A stretch of DNA of 64,000 nucleotides from Pseudopithomyces maydicus (Eukaryota > Ascomycota > Dothideomycetes > Pleosporales > Didymosphaeriaceae). Within the stretch, counting starts at the first letter, position 1; every line of letters starts with the position of its first letter. Below, one piece after another: positions 11,345 through 22,097 of this stretch. The notes beneath the pieces were generated by a model that was not told the origin of the DNA, did no database searches, and was given only the letters and a program-made list of their open reading frames with translations. The DNA lies in the NCBI GenBank assembly GCA_026873275.1, contig JANTUC010000014.1, positions 310,001-374,000 of the forward strand, given 5' to 3'. A program made the translations under genes and the position numbers.

Positions 11345-13455
11345 TTATACAGAGCAGGCATCCTTCTTCGCATCCTCTTTCATGACATCGCTCGCCTTCT
11401 CACTCATCATAAACACACTCACGACAGGGAAAACACCAGGGCTCTTCGGGAACGCAGAAGCATCTACAACCCGTAAGCCCTTCACACCTCTAACCCTGAA
11501 TCTACCATCCAACACAGCCATTACATCGCCTTCCTTTCCGATCGCCGCCGTAGATGTAGGATGGTGGCCAAACGTCTGACCGGTAACTATCTCCGTGTTA
11601 GGATGTTCTCTCAATGCACCAGAGCCTAGAAGTAGGTATAATCGTAGGAAAAGAAACACTTACTCCATTCCTCATCCGCACTCCCGCAGTAACCCTGCGC
11701 ATCGGGCCCCTCTGGACACGGTGGCTCCACAGCCTTGACGGTCACACCCTTGGCTCCGGCATACATCTTCCTCGCCCACGCGATCGTGTCCTTCATCGCG
11801 CCCATGTCAGTCTCTTTGCCCTCTTCGTACAGCATGAAGTTGATCTCTGGCGGATCCGTAGGATCGCTGCTGAGCAACTTCACGAAACCTTGTGGTTCTG
11901 TGGCTTAGCCTTCACCATGCTGATGCCATATGTATTAGCTGGATCTTGCTTGAGTGCGGTATTTGCTAGGAAAAAATCGTCAGCTCATAATCTCTCGATG
12001 TATAGAGTATCGAAAAGAAATGATGGTCGTACTCTGATTACTTGGCCAAAATCCACGGAACGCAAATGGCCCCTGCATGATGAACATATCGCGCTCTCCA
12101 TCGGGCGAGTGTTTCGTCTTCATCATGATAATAGGCTGTGTGAATCCTGCAGATTGACCTTGAAACTGCCCTATGATAGGCATCTCTTGGTTGTCCATGA
12201 GATTTCTCCCCACACCCTGCGCATCCACCACCACTGGGATGTTGAAATGCGAAAGTTGCTCCTTGGGCCCGATACCGCTGAGCATGAGGAGTTGCGGCGT
12301 GTTAAAGGTCCCTCCCGAGATGATGACTTCTTTTCGGGCAGTTGCTGTCTTGAGGGTCCCCTTGTTGGAGGGAGAGTACCGCGCGTCGGCTTTGTAGATG
12401 GATTTACCCTGGAGGTACTCAACGCCTGTTGCGCGGGGTACGCCGCCGCAAGAAGTGCTGTTGAGGTCGAAGAGGACACGAGTAGCTAAGCTGGTGATGC
12501 TCAGCGTGAGGGGGAATTTCTTTTGGATCGTGTCCTGAATGTAGTCACGGGAGCTGTAGCGGTCGCCGTTGGACTTTGCGTGCTGGGGAAGACCGAAGAT
12601 ACCGGTTGTCCAGTCGCGCTGTGGATCGAGATAATTGGCGTCGGAGCTCATACGTGCGATTATATCGGCCTGCGCGGTCGAATACGAGAAGTTTTGCGCG
12701 ATGGCTTGGGCGATACCAAGAACTGGCTGGCCGATGGAGGCGGGCTTGTTCATGTTGGTTTGGAAGTAGCCGTCGAAACCGTGGCCTGATGTACCTTTCG
12801 GGAGGTAATTATTTTTCTCAATGCGCTCGAAGATGCTGCGCATATTGTCCGCGCTCCAAGAAGCGTCTCCCGTGAGGTTCTGGATGTAGTTCCAGTCACT
12901 GTTCGGTGGCAGCCATGTACACATGGCATTAACCATACTACTTCCACCCACAGTCGCCCCGCGTGGGTAATGCACACCCAAAAACGTGCTCCCAGCTGGT
13001 GCTTTGCTTGCATCGCTCCCTGGAGCGACCCAATATCTATCTTTGTTAGTGTCACTGTTCACCTCGTCCAATTTTATCCCACGCTGCCTCATCTTGTCCA
13101 AGTTACATGACTTACCTTCCCTCTTTAGTCTTCCAAACCAGGTGGTTGTTCATCATATTTTTTTCTCGTCAGCATAATGCTTGACGAAGAAATCCCACGC
13201 CACCTATGTTTCCAGTTAGTGACCTCCTTCCACAACAAGCGCGATGGACCCTACCGTGGACGGATACGACATCGAATTCCCATTCGGTGATGAATCTCCC
13301 GCCTCAAGCAAGAGCACAGAATAATTTGCGCGAGCAAGGTTAGACGCGAGTGGGCCACCACCAGGTCCAGAGCCAATAACGATATAATCATAGACATCTT
13401 GCGCCACTACCGCGCCAGCGCCACACACGACGGCTGCGAGGATGGGAAAGCGCAT
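11345..13455 (-). CDS. Secreted GMC (glucose-methanol-choline) oxidoreductase, frame broken twice
   Basis: Exons (minus): 13455-13255, 13203-13116, 13036-12033, 11965-11664 and 11625-11345. A signal peptide (residues 1-18) is followed by YDYIVIGSGPGGGPLASNLA, the FAD-binding GxGxxG site at residues 28-33. The GMC signatures PRGATVGGSSMVNAM and SGGTFNTPQLLMLSGIGP are present, and the C-terminal domain has TFGHHPTSTAAIG and LRVVDASAFPKSPGVFP, with the active-site His in the first. It is a flavin oxidase or dehydrogenase of CAZy AA3 type, secreted and probably H2O2-forming on alcohols or sugars; the substrate is unknown. One base is missing in the A7 run at 13158-13164 and another near 11885-11895; with both restored the exons close in phase at about 625 residues. 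The last intron (11626-11663) would be only 38 nt; an alternative acceptor 18 nt downstream keeps the frame. Confidence 0.85.
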
Positions 13456-15749
13456 CGTTTAACCTATTCGTTGAATATGCTGCTAGCTAACTGGACTTTT
13501 GTGACAGAAGAGGAGACCAAGCTAGAAATCTGGGAGCAGGTCGTCCATAAACTATTGCCTCTAGTAACGACTGACTATCTACCGAGACCACTTGGGGTCA
13601 CCTTAGATGATCACTATGCCGATTTACGTAGCTTATATATCATCCTTGAACAGTGCTCGAGATGGAAAGAGCAAACCGCTGCCAAGTGCATATACTCATT
13701 GCGCCAAGTGTGCGCAACACTCTGGGGAACGCGACGACCCTTTCGCTCCCCTGTGAATGGTACTCTGCCCCAATTACGTCTTATCTAATATGCATCTAAG
13801 CTTTTGTCACGGCAGGGTTGACTTTTACCCATCTTAGCCTACGCTGTGCCCCAGATGGGCGATCGGCATCATGAGAGCGATGGGAAAGCCATGTTTCGAC
13901 CAAAAGACAGATCACATAATTGAGCCAACGGAATTTTGAGCACAGAAAAAGAGGTCCTCGGCCATGTGGAAATAAATTGGGCTTCGAAAAGGTTGTATGT
14001 AGATGGAGCGTAGAACGCGGGGTATGGTGTGGCTGATTCGCTGATGCGAGCGGTGATAAGATACACCAGTTGGTCTAGGGTTTATATACACATTCCTTGG
14101 TTTTAGCCAATGATACGGTCAGATCCGGCAAGCTAGAAGATCCCTGAAAAACAACACACCACTGCTTTAGGTTGGCATGCTACCCCGAGTGGCGGCTATA
14201 CCCTTGCATTGGCAGAGGTAACAGCAGGATTTGAGGCGCTCTGGTTGTCATCTGATGCAGCACACAGGCCTTCATCTGCTGCGAGTCTTGTAATTGCTTG
14301 TAAATAATCACCGCTTTTCTTGCCCGACATGGCTGATCCAGTTGGCACAAGCGTGGACACCGCGCTCTACTATCATCGCAAATATATGTGTGTTTTGTGT
14401 TTGGAAAAAGTCGCAGTAGAGTGGCTGACTATGCGAATCCCAAATATGTATATGCAAGTCTTGCATCAATCTTTGAATTCCTACCTATATCTGATGTTCT
14501 ATCATCTTCTGAAAATAATGCATTGGCTGGTTCGTGGCCTATATACTGCCAAAACTGGCATCGATATAATGCGTCTGGGTTTCAGTCCACTGTGCGTCCG
14601 TTCGCTCATGTATATGATCTCTTGTTCAGACACTGCTTTTCTAAACCTATCACATTCTGGCGAGGTATGTACTAAGCGTTACGAAAAGATGCAAATACCA
14701 ATTGCCTTAATCGTGGCAAAGTCTTCACAGAAACATATAAAGCGTGCCCGAATGATTATTCAATTACCCTGTTATCTTGAACAACTTAACAATCCTGTGA
14801 ACTCAATGCTACCCAGTGAAACGCAATTCTCGAAACTTATCGCCAATCATCTTAAATATCAAGTCCCCTACATGAATCCATTAGAAACAATACTCACCAT
14901 CCTAATCACAGCCTCGGCCTTCGAATTAACTCCAAAGTAACCATTACCGTGTACACCAACTACTCTTGACTTAGACATTAAATTAAAAGAAGACTCATTT
15001 TACCCTCCAGAAATAAGTACAAATTTAATCTTGATAAATGAAACTGGATAGTAACGACTGATACCGGTGGAATAAGATGAATTTGGTTTGTTCTGATTTA
15101 TGGACTACTGGAGAGCATTATGTGAACTAGCTTTTTTTAGCGCATCAGTCCCCTTTTAAATTTGCTTTTTACACTGACTGTAAAGGCGCAGGCGTGGCTA
15201 CAGAAAGTGCAGATAATAGAACTACAGTAATTTGCATTGCTCTGCTTAGTGTTGTCGATACACTGGTCCGATATCGCTCGTAGCGTGCATTCACCCCAGA
15301 TGTTCCACAAGTATTTTGGCGCGTCGCACTTCCTCTCTGCTTCAGCTATCGCCGAATCTAAACCGACTCGTCTAATAAACCCCTATCGATATATCGCCAG
15401 ATGAATCTGATATGCATCTCCGTGGGATACATCACGCATCCCGCCGTGACGTAAATTTTCGTAACATTTCTACTAACCAGGCCGCGCACCACTTGCTACT
15501 ACAGCAGTCATTCGCGCGCCACAGCGAAAATTCGCAGCGCATCAACCTCACAGCATACACATAACACCATTGTAACTCAAAACGGACATCGTCCTGAGAC
15601 CCTCGCATCGCTTTTCTCCATGCGGCATGTTGCCGAAACACAGTCGTCTGTGCGTCCAACTAGCCCGCCGACGGCCGCAAATTCTGTCCCGTCATAATTT
15701 CACGCCATAGGAAAAAAATAGGGTCGAAGAAGGGAAACCGGTATTGAAC
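13456..15749. other. Intergenic, no supported gene
   Basis: This is a gap of 2.3 kb. An open frame at 14320-14940 (plus) and an overlapping one ending at 14675 are long for this AT-leaning sequence, but they have no domain I recognise, no signal peptide and no clean splice links. The interval from 14700 to 15200 is AT-rich. The last 300 bp form the promoter of the MoeA-like gene. Confidence 0.4.
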
Positions 15750-17059
15750 ATGGTGGTCCGGTACAGCGAAGCGCTCGGGATATTGAAGCAGGTTGCTGTA
15801 GAGTCGGTTGAGCGAGGAGAGGGAAGAGATATCGAATATGTTGGGTGCGAAGACGCTATTGGTCGCATTGCAGGGCAGGACCACGTGAGCCCGGGTGCGA
15901 CGCCGCGATTCGACGTTTCGGCGGTGGATGGGTATGCGATTTCGTCGGTTGCTACGGCCAATGCGACGAAGAAGAAGCCGGTTACTTTTGTGGTGAAGGG
16001 GACGATTGCGGTGGGGGACGAACCGCCGGATGGGCCGCCTCAGAGTGGAAATGGCATACCGTCTTGCTTCGAGATGATGGCTGGTGCAAGGTTTCCCGGG
16101 AGCGCTTCAGGCGAGACCATGGATGCTTGTGTTAAGCTCGAAGATGTCGTTACGACAGCGTTTGGGACTCAAAAGATGATCACGGTGGTTGAGTCTGTCC
16201 CGAAGAATGCAAATAGACGTACTGCGGGCTCAGACCTCGAAAGTGGTCATAGGATCCTCGAGAAAGGAGAGAGGATACAATCGCGACACATTATGGCGCT
16301 CGCGTCAGCAGGATTTCATTCGATCGCTGTTAGTAGAAAGCTTAAGATCGCCGTTTACTCTACAGGAAACGAGGTTAGCCGTAACAGTTCGCAGACCATG
16401 GACGCAAATGGGCTGTATCTGACGACTGCATTGCGCGAGCTTGAATCAGATGCCCAATTCATGGGCGTATTGGGAGACGATGCAGAGAAGCTCGCAGAGA
16501 CGCTTTCGTATCAAACTCAGCGTGGGGGTACGATGCTGTATTGACCACTGGAGCATTGTCCAAAGGACAATCTGACTTCGTCTTGTCAGCTCTCAAAAAA
16601 CTTGACGCTCGAGTGCGATTTAATGGCGTGTCCATCCGCCCTGGACATCCGGTGTTATTTGCCACACTACCCACTATCCATGGAGATATCCCACTTCTCG
16701 GTCTTCCTGGAGACCCAGTCGCAACAGCGGCCTGCTTCCGGTTCTTAGTGGTTCCTTTCGTCAGGCAACTCTCAGGCCTCGGCCACGACGTTCCAAAGAT
16801 TCTGAGGATACAGCAAAAAAACGGGTTTCAGGATCTCTCGAAAAGTTGTCCACCACACCTGGATTGTTTCAGACACGGCTGGGTCCAGCGAAACGAGCGC
16901 GGCGAAGAAATCGTAACTTTGAGTGCAGACCAGAGTCCAGGAAAGGTGTCTCATTATACAGCTTCTAATTGCTGGGTACACGTCCCCAGAGGGCATTCGG
17001 GGGATTGTCGAAACACATTGGTGTACTGTTACTCGCATACACCGAGCACCTCTGCATGA
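15750..17059 (+). CDS. MoeA/gephyrin-E-like molybdopterin protein, frame broken once
   Basis: The protein is a single-exon, stand-alone MoeA domain. Motifs in order: PRFDVSAVDGYAI near residue 55 (MoeA family FDxSAxDGYA), SRHIMALASAGFHSIAV, KLKIAVYSTGNEV, MDANGLYLTTALRELE, LTTGALSKGQSDFV, and PLLGLPGDPVATAACFRFLV, then a C-terminal domain IV. MoeA proteins insert molybdate into adenylated molybdopterin; the usual fungal enzyme (CnxE type) is fused to a MogA domain, which is absent here. The consensus TTGGxSxGxxD is altered to TTGALSKGQSD, so catalytic activity is uncertain. One base is missing in the G5 run at 16524-16528: the first frame stops at 16543, while the second continues as GYDAVLTTGALS. 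Restored length is about 436 residues. The ATG at 15750 is preferred because the only earlier in-frame triplet is TTG. Confidence 0.8.
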
Positions 17060-18397
17060 GCGATGCGTCATCTTGCCAGAGCGGTTTTCCACTGCTGTTT
17101 CGTGTGGATATTGGCGAGCCACTGCTCCGCGGAAAGTCCGGTGAGACTTCCTCCAAGCTACTTCACCGTTGAGTTGAGACCCAGAGGGTTGCGCTGGACA
17201 TTATGGGCAGGCGTCGTGCCCCAGCATGGAGTAGAAGTTTACGAAGATTTTGGAGACTATTGGATGACAATGCCGGACTTTCGTACTCACTTAGTAGCTG
17301 CAGATTGGTATTGACTTGCATACACTAAGGGGAAAGCGGCACGCGGGAGCTAGCCATGTGGCATCCAAGTAAGATTGGTGAGCTACCAGGAGCCCTGCAG
17401 CGGGTCCCATGTCTTCTTCTGCTCGGTTGATGACGCGTAATTTTGGCACGGGTCAACCATAAAGTGAGGTGGAGAATCAATCTTGTTGGGGATGGTCGTT
17501 GAGAGATGAGTTTAGGGCAAAAGAAACTGCCACGGACAGGGTAGGGTTGGGTACTGAGAGGAGGGGGAGGGGGAACACGCTTGCTAGCATTGGGGTGAAG
17601 CGTGTGCGGATGTTAGCCGTCCTTTCAAGTAGCTAGCGCAGATATTTCGTGGTACACGTGAAGTTCGACTTACCGCCAGCCACGATGAGGATGCGAAAGT
17701 TGTCTATTTGGCATAGTGCCAGGCGCAAGACGGCGCGTTTGAGACGAGTCGCTTCAATACCAGTCAGTGACTCTTCTCCGTATTTAGGTGCGTATTTGCG
17801 TATCGACACATATGCGTACGTCATCACATCATCAACTCCAGAACATGTTCTCACCTTTTCTCGCACCATCATGCCTTGCGCAATTGACGCTTTGTTCTGG
17901 GGGTCTTTGCTCTGGTGAAACAGAACGGCGCGTTCGAATCTGCCGTCCGATTGGTGGGACTACTCTCGTCCAGTTTTGAAACAATTGGTCTCGACTTGGC
18001 AATCTCGCTTGCCCGCCGTCAGACTCCACTGTAGCAGTTCGGTACCGTGAGAAGACGGCGCATCCATTGCCGTACTCAGCGCTTTACTTGACACAGTAAC
18101 CACTAGGGCAGTTCCCGGGTAGCGCAACGGGTGCCATCCCACGCCCACGGACTCCCCTGCATCAACCATCAACTTCTTGCGCGCGGCTCGGATCTGCTTT
18201 GATGGGCTTGGAATTCGAGGGACGCCGATCATGGAACCAGGAAATTGTATAAGAGTTTTTGCTTCCTCTCCATCCTGTGATTTTCTTCCTCACAGGCAAG
18301 TCCTATACGACTGACACTCTTTTTCCCCACCCACTTTCGCTTTTCCAACCACTTTCATTCATTTATCGTGATCCGGGATCACTTACAATCTTTTACA
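17060..18397. other. Intergenic; contains the AA9 promoter
   Basis: Open frames up to 90 codons on both strands lack domains or splice logic. The right end is a pyrimidine-rich leader (CTTCCTCTCC, TTTTCTTCCTC) typical of strongly expressed fungal genes, running into the AA9 start codon. Confidence 0.5.
18248..18253 (+). promoter_or_regulatory. Candidate TATA box of the AA9 gene
   Basis: TATAAG lies 145 bp before the start codon and directly upstream of the pyrimidine-rich leader. The assignment rests on position and sequence only. Confidence 0.4.
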
Positions 18398-19471
18398 ATG
18401 TTCTCCAAGACCATCGTCGCTTCCACCCTCGTTGCTGCCGTGTCAGCCCACCAGAACTTCCACCAGTTCTGGGTCAATGGAGAGACCCCTGGCTACCAGG
18501 TCGGCATTCGGATGCCGCCCTCGAACAGCCCCGTGACCGATGTCACCAGCGAGGACATGGCCTGCAACGTCAACGGACAGACTGGTGTCGCCGACACCAT
18601 TGAGGCCAGCGAGGGAGACACCATCAAGGTCCAGTGGGACCAGTCGGGCCACCCTGGACCCATCACTCACATGCTGTTCGGCCCCGTCGACTCCGCCAAG
18701 GATGCCACTGGTGTTGGATCGTGGTTCAAGATCGACGAGCTCGATTACGTCGACGGCAAGTGGGCCAGCGAGATCATGGGCGCCCAGAACATGAGCCACG
18801 AGTTCAAGCTCCCTACCGGCCTCCCCAGCGGCGAGTACCTCCTTCGCTCGGAAATGTTGGCTCTCCACGCCGCCCAGACTGTCGGCGGTGGCCAGTTCTA
18901 CATGGGCTGCGCTCAGCTCAAGATCGCTGGTACCGGAAGTGCCACTTGCGGCCCTACCATCAAGCTCCCCGGAGCTTACAAGGCTGAGGATAAGAACATC
19001 TACATCCCCAACTACTACAACGGTTTCGACGCGACCGACTACACCGCTCCCGGAGGCCCCGTCGCCAGCTGCGGTGCCGGCTCTGGCAACTCTACCGCCC
19101 CCGTGGCCTCCGAGCCTGCCTCCAACAGCACCACACCCGCTACTTCGGCCGTCGTTGCCAGCGTTTCGACCATCTCCACCAGCTTTGTCCTCGCCTCCGA
19201 GGTGACTGCTACCCCTACCGCCACAGCCGTCGTCTCGAGCGCCCCTGCCGCGTCCGCGACCGCTGCCCCGACCGAGATCTCCACCCCCTCCCCTATCGAG
19301 TCTGCTGCTCAGCCCACCACCACCTCCGGCTCTGGCTCCGACTCTACTCTTCCTGAGACCTTCACCATCTCCGAGTTCATCTCGTGGCTCGAGAAGACCA
19401 CCGGCGGTGCGGCTGCCAAGCGCTTTGCTCGCGCTCTTGGCCGTCGTGCTCACGCCCGTCAGTTCGCTTGA
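18398..19471 (+). CDS. AA9 lytic polysaccharide monooxygenase with unusual C-terminal tail
   Basis: A single exon of 357 residues. The signal peptide (1-17, ending VSA) is cut so that His18 becomes the mature N-terminus, the first half of the copper histidine brace. The second brace His is His85 in SGHPGPITHMLFGPV. LALHAAQTVGGGQFYMGCAQ supplies the second-sphere His157 and Gln166 and the axial Tyr168. These residues identify an AA9 (formerly GH61) enzyme, which cleaves cellulose or other beta-glucans oxidatively outside the cell; the GMC oxidoreductase at 11.3-13.5 kb could supply electrons or H2O2 (inference). After the catalytic domain (to about residue 232) comes a Ser/Thr/Ala/Pro-rich linker, then PETFTISEFISWLEK and a very basic end (AKRFARALGRRAHARQFA). 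There is no CBM1 module and no GPI signal. Start chosen at the ATG that opens the signal peptide. Confidence 0.95.
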   Translation: MFSKTIVASTLVAAVSAHQNFHQFWVNGETPGYQVGIRMPPSNSPVTDVTSEDMACNVNGQTGVADTIEASEGDTIKVQWDQSGHPGPITHMLFGPVDSAKDATGVGSWFKIDELDYVDGKWASEIMGAQNMSHEFKLPTGLPSGEYLLRSEMLALHAAQTVGGGQFYMGCAQLKIAGTGSATCGPTIKLPGAYKAEDKNIYIPNYYNGFDATDYTAPGGPVASCGAGSGNSTAPVASEPASNSTTPATSAVVASVSTISTSFVLASEVTATPTATAVVSSAPAASATAAPTEISTPSPIESAAQPTTTSGSGSDSTLPETFTISEFISWLEKTTGGAAAKRFARALGRRAHARQFA

Positions 19472-19820
19472 GCGACGCGGCACAAGGAAAGGGTTGGGAT
19501 ACTATAAATGTTAATGGATCGTCGCGTGGAGCGAGTTTTGAGGGATGACAAACTTCTTGTATATACCATTATTTTATTCTCTTCGGTATGAAAAATACCA
19601 ATTTACATATTCAATTCATATGGATATCTTTATCTACTTACTATGCATGGCTTCCTTGTACACAACCTCACTTGTCGTTGTCCATTGAATGTGTGAGTGA
19701 ATTACACAAACACGTGATTTTTCCGCATTAAGTAAGGGCTACACAGGTCCTTGTTGCATACTGACCGTAATGCTTGTCCTTAACTATATCAAGACAGTTC
19801 CATCATGCGTTATCTAGAAT
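19472..19820. other. Convergent 3' spacer between AA9 and MFS genes
   Basis: This AT-rich 349-bp spacer is the shared 3' flank of two converging genes. I see no other feature. Confidence 0.5.
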
Positions 19821-21606
19821 CTAATAACCGAACCTGAAGGTGAGCTTCCCATCACCTCTCCGTCGATCATTCAAGTTCTCCCTCTCGTAGTCTTCCGTTG
19901 TCCACGTCTGCGTGATTCGTGAACGCCGCCGATTCTCCCACATCAAGACTCCGCGCATCAAGATGAATCCACACGCTCCGATTGCGATTAGAATCATCGT
20001 CATCAAAAGAGGGAAACGATCTATAAAATTTAGTAAAGCGATCATTGGGGTGGCGGAAGATGTCCATACAATGAGGCCCGTATCTCGACTTGAAAAGCTG
20101 TCCTGCTATTACTCCTGCCAAATTGCTCCATCCATTCATGCCAATGATAATTGATCTCTTCGCCTGATTTCATGACTTAGCAAAATTAGTATCCAAACGT
20201 AATGAATAAACATACCTTCTCTGGTGTGTTACCAGCTAGCCAAGCCACAATTAGCGGCCCAGCCGTGAAAGCTCCTGCAAGACAAACGTGCACGAAGCCA
20301 TATCGCAGTTTTGGCTTATCGCTCGTATACATGACAACCAACCCTACAATGGCGAGTACCATACTCGAGCTCACAACAATGCTCCGCTCCCTGAAGCGAT
20401 CACTCACGTACACGAAAACGAAGAGTCCGCATGCACCTACAACGAAGGGCGAAACACTCATCAACGAAGCGTTAACACCAGAATATCCCATTCCCCTCAC
20501 TATAAGCGGCATAAAGTAGCCGAATGCACTGACAGGTAGAGTGGCAAGCACATTGAAAACGATGGTAAGAAGCTTCTTCCAGTCGGTCACAGCGTCAAGA
20601 ACATCGCGACGAGTGACCCCGCCGTCAGGAGAAGCATGTTCGTGTGAGGCTCCTGCGACATCGGCTTGCATGCGGGTCACAGCGTGCGCTGCCTCATCAG
20701 ACTTCAAAACTATCAAGTTTTAGTCACGTGAGTAATATGAACTAGAGCCCTGAGATAGGGATAACTTACACCATGCTGAGTCCAGTCGAGCTGGGAGCAT
20801 AAGAACGGTTACAAAAGCCATGAAGATACTAAAGGCACCCTCTATCAGGAAAAGCAGTTGCCAATTATGCACACCAAGATGCTGGACTTGGAAGATTCCG
20901 TAGGCGATTAGACCGGCAAAGGCGCCGGCGATGGAGTACATGCCAGCAAAAAGACCAAGACGTAGTCCAAGTGAGTATTTTGGATAAAGAGTGGACATGT
21001 AGTACTACCACTTGTATTAGCAAATGACATGCATGTAATGCAAGCAGGTAGAAACTCACAAATGAAGTCGGCACAAATCCAGCTTCAAAGGCACCAAGGA
21101 GCAGCCTCAGCGCAATAAGCGTCCCACGATTCTTGACAGCCGCATGAGCCATGCATACTGAGCCCCACGCCACCATCATGCACGCAATCCAGTACTTGGG
21201 TCCAACGCGGCGTCCAATCGCGGTGGAGAAGGGCTGCAGGGTTATGAAGGTAACGGATAAGATCGATACCGAGTCTGCGATATCATCTTGTGTAATGTTG
21301 GCGTCCTTCACCATATCTTCTACTGTCAGCTAGACGGTCCTGTGATCTTTGTTTCATCAAAAGTTACTGCTCACTTGTGGTTGCAACATAGCCAATATTC
21401 GTCTTGTCGATTCCGCAGAGAATAAAATCGATCGCTAGCACCAGCACAACGCAGAAATCAAGCTTCAAGTTGATCCGCTTGTCGAGGGTCCTCGCCTCCT
21501 CGGTCAGTGGCTCATACGCATCGATGAGGTGCTCATTGCTCGAAGGAAGCCGCTCGATCGCAAGTGCGCCGCCCTTCTCTGATTCCGCCATACTGGAGGC
21601 GTGCAT
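19821..21606 (-). CDS. Major facilitator superfamily transporter, Dal5-like (anion:cation symporter)
   Basis: Six exons (minus): 21606-21375, 21316-21060, 21004-20770, 20709-20216, 20163-20070 and 20020-19821; all GT-AG and phase-closed, giving 503 residues. It has about 12 membrane helices and a central loop after helix 6 (the stretch with TRMQADVAGASHEH). FCVVLVLAIDFILCGIDKTNIGYV is helix 1, LRLLLGAFEAGFVPTSFYYMSTLYPK is the helix 4-5 region, and the C-terminal tail ENRRR...WTTEDYERENL with RRGDGKLTFRFGY is typical of the allantoate/nicotinate permease branch. These carry small organic anions, vitamins or amides across the plasma membrane; the substrate here is not predictable. The fifth intron, 20021-20069, was found by a TACTAAA branch site. 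It diverges from the P450 gene, so co-regulation with it is likely. MAESEKGG, five codons in, is an alternative start. Confidence 0.9.
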
Positions 21607-22097
21607 AGTCGTCGGAATCGACTTGGAGATGGTCTACCTAGAATGCCCTACCCCCCATGTTATATTGAATCGACCAGCTGTCATCCAAGAGAGATCGATC
21701 TAGTTTACCCGCAAGACCCCATCTTTGCGTCGGTAGTGGTCCAATCGGTGAATTGAGCGATCGCAGAACCGGGCTTAGTTCCCCACGCAAGTTGCATTTC
21801 CCCACGCACCCCTCCTAGCATCTGGACGGGTCATGGTGGGGAAATACCTTTCGACCGATGTACATTGCACGGTTATCGATGATAAGCTAGGCGCTTTCGG
21901 AACTCGTTCCGCGCCCGATGTGTATGTATTTGATGTTTCGTCCTCTGGTATCCTTCGCATGCTCTGTAAGACCTATTATGCTTTAATCAAAATACAAGAT
22001 CACATCCTGCATTCCAGCATACTTTCTAAAAGCATCAAGTAGAAACTATCATTCTTTCGTGTTCGTCTCAAAACCAGCACGTTTTGCAATTACCAAG
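21607..22097. promoter_or_regulatory. Shared divergent promoter of MFS transporter and P450
   Basis: A 491-bp interval separates the two start codons, which point away from each other. No single operator is provable; a binding site for the zinc-finger regulator encoded next door would be expected here if the three genes form a module. Confidence 0.5.

Noticed and set aside
14320..14940. 206-codon plus-strand frame, overlapped by one ending at 14675
   Set aside because: Unlike any family I know; AT-leaning context, no signal peptide or splice chain. Could be a relic of a gene, but this cannot be supported.
17931..17939. GTTCGAATC, resembling a tRNA T loop
   Set aside because: No matching T stem, anticodon arm or acceptor stem around it.
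18443..19483. 346-codon minus-strand frame across the AA9 gene
   Set aside because: Antisense shadow: low-complexity Gly/Arg/Val/Asp translation caused by the GC-rich third positions of the AA9 codons.
20021..20069. Apparent frame break near the end of the MFS gene
   Set aside because: Explained by a normal 49-nt intron with a TACTAAA branch site; joining gives YGPHYRFPLLMT and closes in phase.
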